Part shown: piece after piece, positions 22,698-33,492 of the stretch | How positions within the stretch are numbered: the stretch's first letter is position 1 | Layout of the letters: each line of letters opens with the position of its first letter | Assembly: GCA_009760885.1 (NCBI GenBank) | Contig: CM019713.1 | Location: 23,630,427-23,694,426 of the forward strand | Origin: Achatina immaculata | Lineage: Eukaryota; Mollusca; Gastropoda; Stylommatophora; Achatinidae | Reading direction: 5' to 3' | DNA: 64,000 bases | The notes under the pieces: generated by a model | Seen by the model: the letters and a program-made list of their open reading frames with translations, nothing else | What the model was told of the DNA's origin: nothing | Database searches by the model: none | Program-made: the position numbers and the translations under genes

Positions 22698-23150
22698 CTT
22701 TAGGGCAGTGTTTCCCAGACTTGTTCGGTCTGCCGCCACCTTTTCTCCCAGACCACATACTCAACACCTCCCTCTCTCTTCTCCCCTACCCCCACCCCGT
22801 TATGTACTATTCATACAATGACTTATTAAACTAGGATATGCATTACACAACTGAAAACTTAAGCTAGCAAACAAGTTTATTTAATAACATGAAGGAGTAC
22901 ATTTATAACTAGGCTTACCAGACGTCCCGCTTTGACTGGGACTGTCCCGGTTTGTTGATGTGGTCCCTGCGTCCCTGCCAGTTTGTCATTTTGTCGCGGT
23001 TATTTGGTAAAATTTTAAAAGTGCCGAATATACAAGAAGTAAAAATATAGTGCAGCCTCTGGTAAAATGGCGATTTGGCAACTAAAATATCCCCGCTGTT
23101 ACACTCACTGTTGCCAATCTAAATATTTTGTATCTAGATCTTGTTATACT

Positions 23151-23565
23151 TATCTTATATCTTATATCCTTCCCGTGCCGTTAGACGTCACATAGGGCTC
23201 GCAAAGTAGTTCGCCAATTTTTCCTGTCTTCGGCGAGTCTTTCAACCTCATCAAAGGATTTTATGCCTGTTAACTTGGCCTCTCTTAATAATGTTCTCTT
23301 CAGAGTTTCACGCGGTCTGCCCCTTTTTCTTCGGCCTGTTGTGTTCCACTTGATAGCTTGTTTTGGGATTCTCTGATCATTTCTTCTCATCAAGTGGCCA
23401 ACATATGTCCATCTCCTTTTCCTGATCACCCGTGAGACTGGTTGTTGTTCAGTCATCTGTCTTATCTCTGCATTGTTCTTGAATTCATTCCACTTGATGC
23501 CGAGTATTTTCCTTAGGCATTTGTTTTCAAAAGAGTCTAATTTCTTTTCTATTTCTTTGTTTCTA
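23151..23565 (-). mobile_element. RTE family B, 5'-truncated insertion
   Basis: On - it encodes TEQQPVSRVIRKRRWTYVGH, LMRRNDQRIPKQAIKWNTTG, RGRPRETLKRTLLREAKLTG to RALCDV and stop, then a short tail of ATATAAG-like repeats. A 10-bp duplication TTGTTATACT (23141-23150, 23566-23575) marks the insertion. This C-terminus is undisrupted. Confidence 0.85.
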
Positions 23566-23570
23566 TTGTT

Positions 23571-23870
23571 ATACTACAAGAGGTTAATATTGAAGAAGGC
23601 TGGCCAGTAAAGAGGATTAAAGAGAGAAAAATATTTTGGACACATTAAACGTCATGATAATTTAGAGAAGACCATATTGGAAGGATGCATAATGGGAAAA
23701 AGAAAAAGAGGAAGACCAAAACGAAGATGGCTGCAAGAAATCGTTGACGATCTGCAAATGGACGCAGCAGCAGCAGGCCATCATGGTCACAACCGAGAGG
23801 CCTACAGGAGTGCTATTTGGGAGGCTAAGTTCCGCAAGGGACACGCAAATAAATGAATGAATGAAGATCT
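23571..23870 (+). mobile_element. RTE-like LINE family D, 3' fragment
   Basis: In frame near 23660-23855 it reads LEKTILEGCIMGKRKRGRPK, RWLQEIVDDLQMDAAAAGHH, EAYRSAIWEAKFRKGHANK and stop, followed by an AATG-repeat tail. A second copy is at 59690-59985. Family B inserted at its left edge. Confidence 0.75.
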
Positions 23871-24055
23871 AAGTAAAGTTGTCTAGATGTTTTTACCCCC
23901 AAAATTTAGAGCATGTGGCCTAATTGTGGTGAAATGTATTTGTGGTTTGTGCAAGGGCAACTCAAATTGTTTAGCAAAGCTATCTTGGTTATGGAAAGTA
24001 CAAAAGCAAGTGCAACTGATATTTGTCAGTGAACTTGGACAATTAAAAACAAACC

Positions 24056-24270
24056 TTGAGGAAGGGTGTGATAATAAATGTATGCCCCAAGAAGACAAAA
24101 AAGAAAACAAACCGTTTTAGAATACTAGAAAAGAATGGAAGTATTAATATTAATACAATCCTCCAAGAGTTTACAGCATTTTATGACAGATGTCTTTCTT
24201 ACATTGACCTATGGGAAAACAGTTTTGTGAAGCAGAATCTTTTACTTGGATAAACAACAATGAATTAACT
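24056..24270 (+). pseudogene. hAT transposase fragment, middle region
   Basis: NTILQEFTAFYDRCLSYIDL and WENSF resemble the region before the C-terminal domain of hAT (ZBED-like) transposases, where an F-Y-x-x-C-L-x-Y-L-x-x-W pattern is common. It is broken up, and the coding continues only after the Helitron-like insertion, at 25480. The upstream segment 23887-24120 may be an earlier part but carries no clear motif. Confidence 0.5.
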
Positions 24271-24362
24271 ACCTGCTCATGGGCGCCTGTTTTCGTTGTC
24301 TTAAAAAAAACAATGAATTAACATGGTCTGAAATTGAAGCTTCAGGTGAAAAAGTTAATGAA

Positions 24363-25477
24363 ACTGTTGCATATATATATATATATATATATGAACACTT
24401 GTGTGTGTGTGTTGTGCGTGTGTGTTAGAGCATCACGCTGGAACGCCTGCAGCATTTTCAACCAAACTTGGCACACATATGACTTACAATCTGGACGGTG
24501 TGGTGGGGGGGGGGAGGGGGTTAGATCACCCCTAGGGGTATGGTGACATGTAAAAATAATCGAACATGAACGATATTAGTGTTGATTCCATAGTTTTCGG
24601 GGTCGCTGAGATGAATAGTGACACTCCCGATACGGTTTAAGTCCAAGTTCAGCCTCCAACGGCATGGGGGGGGCCTAGGAGTGGGATTGGGTGACATGTA
24701 CAAATAATCGAAAACGACCGATATTACTGTCGAATCCATAGTTTTTGGGGTCGCTGAGATGAATAATGACACTCCTAATGCCGTTTAAGTCCAAGTTCAG
24801 TCACAATCGGCATAGGGTCATAGGGGTGAAAGTGAGATGGGGTGACATGTAAAAATAATCCAAAATGACCGATATTAGTGTCGAATCGATAGTTTTCGCG
24901 GTCACTGAGATGAATAGTGACATTCCCATTGCCGCTTAAGTCCATGTTCAGCCTCTATCGGCATGGGTCTCTAGGGGTGGGTGTGGAATGGGGTGACATG
25001 TACAAATAATCGAAAACGACTGATATTAGTGTCGAATCCATAGTTTTCGCGGTCACTGAGATGAATAGTGATACTCACAAGTTCAGCCCCCATCGGCATG
25101 GAGGGGGGGGGGGTGAGAATGGTGAAAAATAAAATGTCCAAATTGACCGACATTCATGTCGAAACCAAAGTGTTCGGGGTCGCTAAGCTGATTGGTGACA
25201 GTCCTGATGACGGTTTAAGCCCACGTTTAGTAGAATAGAAGGAATAGAACTCTGTAGAACCGTCCAGACTCTGTAGAACTTCTAGAAGGTTGTGGAAATG
25301 AATAGGACATTGTATAACCTTCTAGAATATTGTGGAGCAGAATAGATCTGTCGATCCCTCTAGAAGGCCGTGGAAATGAATAGAACGTTGTAGAGTCGCC
25401 TAGAAGGTTGTGGAAATGAATAGAACTTTCTTGATTTGGATAAATAAATACCCGGGCAACGCCGGGTAATCAGCTAG
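24363..25477 (+). mobile_element. Non-autonomous Helitron-like element (candidate)
   Basis: The 3' end has a perfect 7-bp-stem hairpin TACCCGG / CCGGGTA (25449-25468), then ATCAGCTAG and a T, matching the Helitron rule of a short GC-rich hairpin about ten bases before a CTRR end. The 5' boundary, near a TA repeat at 24363-24392, is uncertain and has no canonical TC. Inside, four to five ~170-bp repeats carry GGGGTGACATGTA and GATATTAGTGTCGAA, and a later part repeats TAGAAGGTTGTGGAAATGAA. No Rep/helicase is encoded. Confidence 0.6.
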
Positions 25478-25479
25478 TA

Positions 25480-25850
25480 ATACAATAAACATGGATCACC
25501 TGTTTGATGAAGTAGTGATTGCAGAAGCTTTTTGGTCAGCAAACTATGAAATTTGAAAAAATACAAGTTGTAAAGAAAAACGGATACAATTTTTCAGTCA
25601 TTTCAAAGAAAAGAACATTTCATAGCCCAATCTTGTTCGAATTATAGAATACATTTTCAGCATGCCAGGTACATCTGCATTGGTGGAAAGAGTATTCTCA
25701 ATAATGAATATCGTATGGTCTGAAGAAAGAGCTAGAATGGCTGAATCAACCGTCAAAGCTTTACTACGCTGCAAAATTAACAGTGAACTAAATTGCAGCG
25801 AATTTTTCGATGCCATTATAAACAACAAAGAATTTTTTACAGAAAGTTGA
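25480..25850 (+). pseudogene. hAT transposase C-terminal dimerisation domain remnant
   Basis: Fragments read MDHLFDEVVIAEAFW and, from 25662, MPGTSALVERVFSIMNIVWS, ERARMAESTVKALLRCKIN and CSEFFDAIINNKEF with stop. The ALVERVFS and MAESTVKALL patterns are the conserved hAT dimerisation region. An in-frame stop near 25555 and lost upstream domains show it is inactive. Confidence 0.8.
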
Positions 25851-25957
25851 CACTTGTGATAACTTCTTAATAATAAGGTATGTTCAGTTGAGTTATTAAA
25901 AATTGCTGCTGTAATTTTAACTTCTTTTTTTTTTTAAACAACAAGGAATATATTATT

Positions 25958-26262
25958 GCCCCGTCTAAGAAGGAAGGTATTACTATCCCCGTCTAAGAAG
26001 GAAGGTATTACTACCCCCGTCTAAAAAGGAAGGTATTACTAAAGAGGAAGGTATTACTACCCCCGTCTAAAGAGGAAGGTATTACTACCCCGATCTAAGA
26101 ATGAGGGTATTACTACCCCCGTCTAAAGAGGAAGGTATTCATACCCCCGTCTAAAGAGGAAGGTATTACTACCCCCGTCTAAAGAGGAAGGTGTTACTAC
26201 CCCCGTCTAAAGAGGAAGGTATTACTACCCCCGTCTAAAGAGGAAGGTATTACTACCTCCGT
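25958..26262. repeat. 28-bp minisatellite, about 11 copies
   Basis: Units contain AGGAAGGTATTACTACCCCC and GTCTAAAG, with one short unit. The array is inside the hAT just before its right end. Confidence 0.93.
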
Positions 26263-26744
26263 CTGATGCTTCGTTTTCCCTCAATTCCCCCTCCCCCGTA
26301 CTGTTCCCTCTTCTTCCATCGCCCCTGGTCCTTTCCAACGCTCACGGGTTGGAGGGGGGGGGGTTGTGGCGTTATCGCCCACTTTGGGAAACACTGCTTT
26401 AGGGCGACTCAGCAGAATATACTACTTATGTGTAATCAGAATTTGAATAAACAGCGTCGTTTAGGTACAGTTAATTTCTTCTTGCTTTTCTCCATGACAT
26501 TTGCAGGTTGGCGGTTTATAGCTTTATACGTGGCCTGATATACAGGCTATAGTTTCTGATGAAAGAGAAATTTAAGGCCATTTTCCAGCAATTTGAGTGG
26601 TTTTGTTATGCCTGAAAAGGTACTTTTATATCATAAAAAATATATGCACGAAATGACATTTTCAACAAATTCATTCCTACAGAAGAAGCCTCCAGTACGG
26701 CTTTCATGTAATCAAAAAGAGAAGAAGAAAATTATGAGAGAGAC

Positions 26745-26749
<5 letters not shown>

Positions 26750-26775
<26 letters not shown>

Positions 26776-26776
26776 A
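26750..26776. repeat. GA microsatellite
   Basis: GA dinucleotide run inside a wider purine-rich tract (26714-26815) directly left of the structured element. Confidence 0.8.
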
Positions 26777-26816
26777 AGATGAAAATTGAGAAAAGATGAA
26801 AATTCTGAGAGAGAGA

Positions 26817-28206
26817 TCTTCTTCGTTCGCTTCTACCACCAAGATCGCCCCGTGATCCTACTGAATTTACTCCTGTGGTCCTTGATTGGTCATGTGGTCC
26901 TCCTGTGGTCCCCGAGAGGGCCACAAGAGATCCCCAAGAGGACCACAAGATTTTCAGAGTATCCCGGGGCTTGGTCGCAGAGGCAGGATTGCGTGACACC
27001 GGGGTTTTCGTTGCACCAGTTTAATCTGAGTTGGACTTTCTCACCGGAAAACCTCGACGTGGTTTGGATATCAGTATATCCCCTTTGGGTGAGAGGTAGT
27101 TGCCCATCCAGTCCAGCGTTGGACTTTCTCACCGGAAAACATCAGTGCGATTATGATACGCATATATTCCCGTCGGGTGAGAGGTGGTTGCCTATCTAGA
27201 CTGCACTGGTCAAGTGTCTCCGACTTCAGCATTTTGTGGTCGTGGCTGCTACCCTTCCTAGTTGTGACCAGGATGGAGCTTTTGTCCAGGAGGACGAATC
27301 CTCGCCACTAGTAAGTTAAACCCCTGGGTTAAGCCGGTTTAGGCGTATTATCCAGTATGGACATGTTTAGGACGTGGCCGACCTCTAGAGCAGAGGTGTT
27401 GTGACATGAGTAATCATCAAGTTTTACCCCTGGGTTAAGCTGGTTTAGGCATATTTCACCAGTACAGGTGTGTATCGGATGTGGCCGGCCTCTAGGGCAG
27501 AGGTGCCGTGGTATGAGTAGCTCTCATCGCGAGACTTCTGGACATACCAATTAATCTTCACTTTATTCTTTCCGTCACCTTTTCACAGCGGCGCCGCACG
27601 GCAACTCTCATCGCATTTTCGCAATTTCTTCATTGGCCTGGAAGAGTTTAACCCCACGCGCGGCAGCCGAAGAATCTCGCCAGCAGTGTCTTAGTTTAAC
27701 CCCTGGGTTAAGCTGGTGTAGGCAATTTGTCTCAGTATGGGTGTATATAGGACGTGGCCGGCCTCTAGAGCAGAGGTGCAGTGATTTGAGTAGTCCTGAC
27801 CTCGAGACTACTGGTTACTTCACTTAATCCTTTCCTCACTTAATCCTTTCTTTCACCTTTTCCTCTGCGGCGCTGCGCAGCAACCCTAGTCGCATTTTTC
27901 TTAATTGGCCGGGAGGAGTTTCACCCCACGCACGGCAGCTGAAGAATCTCGCCAGCAGCGGGTTTTTAAACAGAATTTTCTCTCTCTCAGATGAGCTACA
28001 AAACAAGACTCTCATCTACACGAAGCGTCTGGTTTTCAGGCGCCAGATATTCGCCTTCGCCCTTTCTCCTGCTTCGTTCCGCCACGAGAAGGCCAGGAGC
28101 CGGACTTGGCTGTCAGAGACTGTTTGAAACGCACGCCATTTAATTGGAGTGGAGAGCGTATCCCCCACCCCACCTCCGGCTATAACAGTCCTTAGAATCT
28201 AGAGAG
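26817..28206 (+). mobile_element. Unrecognised hairpin-rich interspersed element, copy 1
   Basis: Homologous to 34267-35240. It has a head with nested stems (GTGGTCCTC against GAGGACCAC, GTGGTCCC against GGGCCAC), two ~90-bp modules each bracketed by TCTCACCGG and GGGTGAGA, then three ~110-bp modules starting CCCCTGGGTTAAGC and ending CCTCTAGAGCAGAGG. The phrase GAAGAATCTCGCCAGCAG occurs twice (27670, 27942). A near-perfect 24-bp repeat (26793-26816, 28207-28230) may be its target duplication, though the area is GA-rich. About 240 bp at the right have no counterpart in copy 2. No protein is encoded and no tRNA-type promoter seen. Confidence 0.6.
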
Positions 28207-28293
28207 AAGATGAAAATTATGAGAGAGAGAAAATGAAAATTATGAGAGTCTGTGAAATAAAGTGGCTAAAAAAAAGCAGGCAATAAAGTTTAA

Positions 28294-28924
28294 CCCTTTC
28301 GCTGTCAACGGAGCGATACGTCCCACTGAAAGTTTAAAAGTACCAGCAATGATAAATTATTTATAAATGAAACAGTATGACATCCCATCAGTACTTTCTA
28401 ATTTTATGAGTAAAAAAAAAAAACTAGATCGACACCAGTATAAGTAATTCTTTTTTTAAAGTGAGACATTTGTGATCGCCACAAAACGTCTCGCAAGTTT
28501 GTCATCATCGATTTATCCCATAATTTATGATCTGCTATTTTTGTTCAAAATTTTACCGCAGGACTAGCATATGTTAGTTCTAAATGTAAGAATTAATTCA
28601 AATTTATTATGCTTTACTTTTATTTATATCAATATACTTATACTTTTTGACTGGGTTAGATATTTGTAATTTGGTGGAATCATATGTTTCACTGTTCTAA
28701 GTCACACATTCTACACACGGCGTTATCTTTCACATGCATTATTTGCCTATATAATACTAGTATTTTAATATATCCCAAAGTATTTTCAAACTTAAAGCTT
28801 TATTTCATTGATCTGAACTTCCAAAACTATTTTTAATATAAAGATTAGTTATACACCAAGGTAATACGCCACAGCTTTTTCTTCATATTTTTGAGGGGGA
28901 AAAAAACTTCTGGTGGTGAAAGGT
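28294..28924. mobile_element. Possible second piggyBac-like MITE
   Basis: TTAA at 28290-28293 and 28925-28928 flanks ends starting CCCTTTCGC and, on the other strand, ACCTTTCAC. The inverted match is short (7 of 9), so this is tentative. The inside is AT-rich and non-coding. Confidence 0.4.
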
Positions 28925-29037
28925 TTAAATGACACACAGAAACAGGTGTCCTTTTTCATTTTGGCCACTCTGGAGTTTCATTCTTTGAATCAACGATTGT
29001 CTAGTGAACACACATGACTAGGCGAGGATTACTCTGT

Positions 29038-29040
<3 letters not shown>

Positions 29041-29106
<66 letters not shown>
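29041..29106 (-). repeat. ATC microsatellite, tail of LINE family C
   Basis: About 22 uninterrupted ATC units abut the 3' end of the family-C relic, so on - this is a GAT tail. Confidence 0.9.
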
Positions 29107-29107
<1 letters not shown>

Positions 29108-31440
29108 ACAGCCATGCCGACTGACGTTGGCTAAATGCTTCTCCAGAGTACACGATCCTTCATGCAGGTCATTAGCTCATTTGGTGATCTCCTCTCACAC
29201 CATCTCGTCAGATTGTCCAGTATCATTTCTCTCGGTCTTCCCCTGGCTCTTCTTCCCTCTATTTTTCCTGTTGTTACAATATTTTGAATGCCTCCTCTTC
29301 TCATTGCATGTCCTATGAAAGTACATTGTCTCTCTTATGTTTTTTTTCAAAAGAATATTTGTCTCTCCAGCTCCCCTCATACATTCTCCATTAGGTACGC
29401 ATTTTTGCTGTCCAGGGAATTCGCAACATTCTTCTAATAAACCACATTTCTGCTGCTTCCAATGATCTTTGTACACACCTGCCTGTTGTCCATGATTCAC
29501 TTCCATATAATAAGGTAGGTTCAATACAACATTTTAGGACTCGTTTTCTAACATTCATTGGGTTATTTTGTTCCTAACTTCTGTTCTGTATTTCTTATCT
29601 GAAGTTATTACTGCTTCAAGATATTTGAATTTATGCACCTGGTTGTTGGTTCTCAGCTATCAGTATTGTGTCGTCAGCAAACCGAAGGTTGTTAATATTG
29701 TATCCTCCTACTTTTATACCTGGTTCTGTAATGATCATTCTTCGAATATTATTGCTGTACAGAGAAAAAGCTATAGACTTTACAATGAAAATATGTTGTA
29801 CAGGTAAAAAAGGCATTGATTAGGTACATGGGACCCAAATAGAAGATCTTGATTTTGCAGATGACATAACTCTTATCAGTGACAATGTGAAATCTATGCA
29901 GGAAAAAAACAGATTCCCTGTCTTCCTTGGCTAGCAAAGTAGGTCTTGATATTAGCAAAGACAAAACAAAAATAATGAAACTTCTCATTAATCAAGAAGA
30001 AAAAAATATGCGGATAAGGAACAGTTGTTGATGAAGTAAACCAATGTGCATACATTGGAGCTACATAGACCAGGATGGTGACACCAGGAAGGAAGTTAGA
30101 ATTGCAAAAACAGCATTGTCATTCAAAAATCTTGAGAACACATGGAATTCAAAAGTTATAAGCACAAAAACCAAGTTAAGATATTTCAATTCAAATGTGA
30201 TATTCACTCTCATTTATGCATATGAAAGCTGGAAATCAACTAAAAAAATAGACAAGAAATTAGACTCTTTTGAAAACAAATGCCTAAGGAATATGTTTGA
30301 TATAAACTGGAATGAATTCAAGAACAACGAAGAGATAAGACAGATGAGCAAACAACAACCTGTCTCATGGGTGATCAGAAAAAGAAAATGGACATTTGTA
30401 GGTCATGTGATGAGAAGGAACAATCAGAGAATACCAAAACAAGCTATCAAGTGGAACACAACAGGCCGAAGAAAAATAGGTCAACCACGTGAAACTCTAA
30501 AGAGGACATTGTTAAGAGAAGCCAGTTTAGTGGGCATAACGTCCCTTGATGAAGTTGAAAGACTCGCTAAGAAGAGGGAATCTTGGCAATCAACTATGGA
30601 AGCCCTATACGACGTTTAACTGCATGGGAAAGATGTAAGATGTAAGACAGAGAAAAAAGATCCTGAGATAGTACACATCCTTGCCGCAACCCTTATTTTA
30701 TAGGTTGATATTTTCCAGTTTTATTTTCAACCCGAGTCGCGGCTCCCTGCTGTCAGTATAGATCTTTTACAATCCTCAGGTCTTTGCTGTCCATGTTTAT
30801 GTCTTCATGTTTCGCTTTGTCGAACGCATTGGTGTACTCAACGAAACATAAGTAGAGATCTTTCTGTACTTCTAAAACTTTCTGTTAGTGTTCGTAAAGT
30901 ATAAATGGCACTGTGTGTTCCCTTTCCTTCAACAAATCCAAACTGTTCATCTGCTATTTCCATTTTTATCTTTCTTCTTATTCTTCTCATAATAATTCTT
31001 AGAAGTAGCTTTGTTATGTGATATGAGAGGCTATACATGGTAGTAATATAAATGTGGATTTCAGCAGGTTACTTGGCATATAACCACTGTTGTAAATATC
31101 ATTCTGTAACTTGGTTATTATTTTTATTCCTGTCTCCTCTAGCGCCTCTATTTCTATTGTTTTATTATCAGGCCCAGTCGCTTTTCCTTTCTTCACTTTC
31201 TTCATGTGTTTGACGGCATCCATGATTTCATCTTCAAGTATTGGTGGTCCATCACCGTTTCCAGTGTCTGATCTAATTCTGATCTTTCTCCTCCATATAG
31301 CTCACCTGTGTATTCCGTCCACCTGTCCAGAATGTCTTTTTTCCTCATTAACGTTTTAACTTCTTCTGTAAAATATACACTAAAAACTACAGTAATTTGT
31401 TCATATAAGAGGTGAATAAAATAATGATCAGTGCTCACTT
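29107..31440 (-). mobile_element. RTE family C relic, split by a family-B insertion
   Basis: On -, reading down from 31440: FTEEVKTLMRKKDILDRWTE, TGELYGGERSELDQTLETVM, MKKVKKGKATGPDN, then ITKLLLRIIMRRIRRKI and EQFGFVEGKGTHSAIYTLRT (reverse transcriptase). After the 29770-30646 insertion it resumes with INNLRFADDTILIAENQQ (the ADD catalytic block) and the C-terminal RGRPR region. Frameshifts and stops throughout. Confidence 0.85.
29770..30646 (+). mobile_element. RTE family B insertion with 11-bp TSD
   Basis: A 5'-truncated element starting in the RT domain (LDFADDITLISDN near 29850) and running to the stop at 30619, then a tail of GATGTAA repeats. It is flanked by ACAGAGAAAAA (29759-29769 and 30647-30657), which also restores the reading of family C across the site. 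The open part 30044-30616 reads KKIDKKLDSFENKCLRNMFD, VIRKRKWTFVGHVMRRNNQR, RETLKRTLLREASLVG to ALYDV and stop. A frameshift lies near 29900-30040. Confidence 0.88.
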
Positions 31441-31542
31441 TAACAGAGAATAATTTTTCTTATGGGTATAAGCAATCTCAGTTTTCTATTTCACTCATCT
31501 CTCCGTTTTAACTGAAACCTTGATCTAAATGATGATCTTTCA

Positions 31543-31765
31543 AGCACTGCTGGGAAAGTACAAGTAAGATTTTAATATTATGGGGACAACGCAAGCAAAA
31601 CTAACATTTTTGTGGCAGTACAAGTAAGGCTAAGATTATTGGGACAGTACAAGTAAGACTAACATTATTGGGACAGTACAAGTAAGACTCACATTATTGG
31701 GACAGTACAAGTAAGACTAGCATTATTTGGACAGAAGTAAGACTAGCATTATTGGGACACTGCAA
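31543..31765. repeat. 28-bp minisatellite, about 6 copies
   Basis: Units contain ATTATTGGGACAGTACAAGT and AAGACTAAC or similar. Unique sequence without recognised genes (31766-32283) follows. Confidence 0.88.
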
Positions 31766-32283
31766 AAGCACCAAAAAGGGAGAAAGCCTCTACCCCTAGA
31801 GACTGAATGATTTCAGTGGTTTCAGCTTTTTATGGGGCCTGATATGAAAAAATCTGAATGAGACAGACTCGTCGGGATGAGGCGCGATAGTGGATTTACT
31901 ACTAGACGTCGCAGCACTTGTCTTCCCCAGACAGCATACTCACCACATGTCAGTTCTGCCTTGATGCTACACGACCTGGGAGCCTTCCCTATTTTCAAAT
32001 TCTTCTTTGATCTTTCAAGTTACCTTTCTAGGATTATTGATCCTTTAGTCATTTTAATGCTTAAATGTTCACTAATTTTGTCATTATGCAATCTTTTATA
32101 TGTTTTGATAATCTTAATATGTCTAGTTTTCCTTTCTGTAACACTTTTGCTCTTTTTATCTCTCGAACAGTCTGGTGCTGTTCTTGCTCTTTCCATCACA
32201 AGATCCTTTCTTCGTTGGGAATGTTTCCAACCTTGACATTTGTATCCATGACGTCAGACTTAAAACCCAAGCGTGAGTCAGAA

Positions 32284-32557
32284 TGTATAAAATAGGAAAA
32301 AGTGGGAACAGCTTTATTACTTAACGATTACACAGTTGTGACGTTTCGGCGTGAGCCTTAATCATACAAAAACATACAGGACGAAGAAATAGAGAGAGGA
32401 GATAAAGGATAGATTCACATGAATACTATTAAAAAAAATTTTTTTTAAAGAGTACTTAGCTGTAAATTGTAAGGTGTGACTTGTCCGGCGGTGTGTGTCA
32501 GGAATGGATTTAGTAGTTAAGTAATAAAGCTGCTCCTACTTTTTCCTATTTTATACA
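32284..32557. mobile_element. MITE with ~41-bp inverted ends
   Basis: The left end TGTATAAAATAGGAAAAAGT continues to AGCTTTATTACTTAA. The right end is the inverted equivalent with about two mismatches. The inner GACGTTTCGGCGTGAGCC block and the region after it recur inverted at 52827-53119 and, diverged, at 44220-44300. The superfamily is not evident. Confidence 0.72.
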
Positions 32558-32777
32558 CTCTGGTATCACAGCTTTACTGCAGTGCTTCGTGTATAGTTGT
32601 ATACTTATACACTAATTAAAGAGTGAGTCAGGGAAGTGTCAGGAACTTAGCCCGGGACTAACTGACTACACTGGTAGAACTGGCCGGAAAACCTGGACAT
32701 GGAGCAGAAGTTATGGGGCAGATGACAGTCTTCCGGGCCTAGCCTGACTCGTCACTATCCAGCAGACATGTATATCA

Positions 32778-33150
32778 CTGTCCCGTTTTATGTTTATCAG
32801 AAAGTTAGGTGCTGTTCTACATTGTCCCGTTTTGTGTTTATCAGAAAGTTAGGTGCTGTTCTACATTGTCCCGTTTTATGTTTATCAGAAAGTTAGGTGC
32901 TGTTCTACATTGTCCCGTTTTATGTTTATCAGAAAGTTAGGTGCTGTTCTACATTGTCCCGTTTTATGTTTATCAGAAAGTTAGGTGCTGTTCTACATTG
33001 TCCCGTTTTATGTTTATCAGAAAGTTAGGTGCTGTTCTACATTGTCCCGTTTTATGTTTATCAGAAAGTTAGGTGCTGTTCTATATTGTCCCGTTTTATG
33101 TTTATCAGAAAGTTAGGTGCTGTTCTACATTGTCCCGTTTTATATTTACC
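32778..33150. repeat. 44-bp minisatellite, about 8.5 copies
   Basis: Nearly identical units containing TGTCCCGTTTTATGTTTATC and AGAAAGTTAGGTGCTGTTCT. The last unit diverges. Confidence 0.95.
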
Positions 33151-33211
33151 GCAAAATAACAGGCTTGAAAATCTGGGAAGAAAGAAAAAAAGGTACAGAC
33201 TATGTTCAACA

Positions 33212-33321
33212 AAGATACGTACATACATACATACATACATACATACATACATACATACATACATACATACATACATACATGCATGCATACATACATACAT
33301 ACATACATACATACATACATA
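33212..33321. repeat. CATA microsatellite, left part
   Basis: About 27 CATA units with two CATG variants. Together with 35559-35645 it is one microsatellite split by the mariner. Confidence 0.93.
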
Positions 33322-33492
33322 CGAGGGGTGATTGATACGTTCTCGGCATAAGGTACAAATACTTGAAACGCGCAGTTGATATTAGGTGCATTTGTAGATC
33401 AGGTTAATGTAAGATTAAACACCAATTTTCAAGAAATTAACTGCAACCAATTTTTTTTTACAGGCTACTGGAGTGGTAAGGGGTGATAGAAA

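Larger units (their letters stand above)
22706..26396 (+). mobile_element. hAT transposon with nested insertions
   Basis: Terminal inverted repeats CAGTGTTTCCCA (22706-22717 and, inverted, at 26396) are flanked by a perfect 8-bp duplication CTTTAGGG (22698-22705, 26397-26404), the hAT hallmark. Inside are fragments of a hAT transposase, a Helitron-like insertion, two LINE fragments and a 28-bp minisatellite. Much of the ~3.7 kb is therefore later insertion. Confidence 0.85.
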
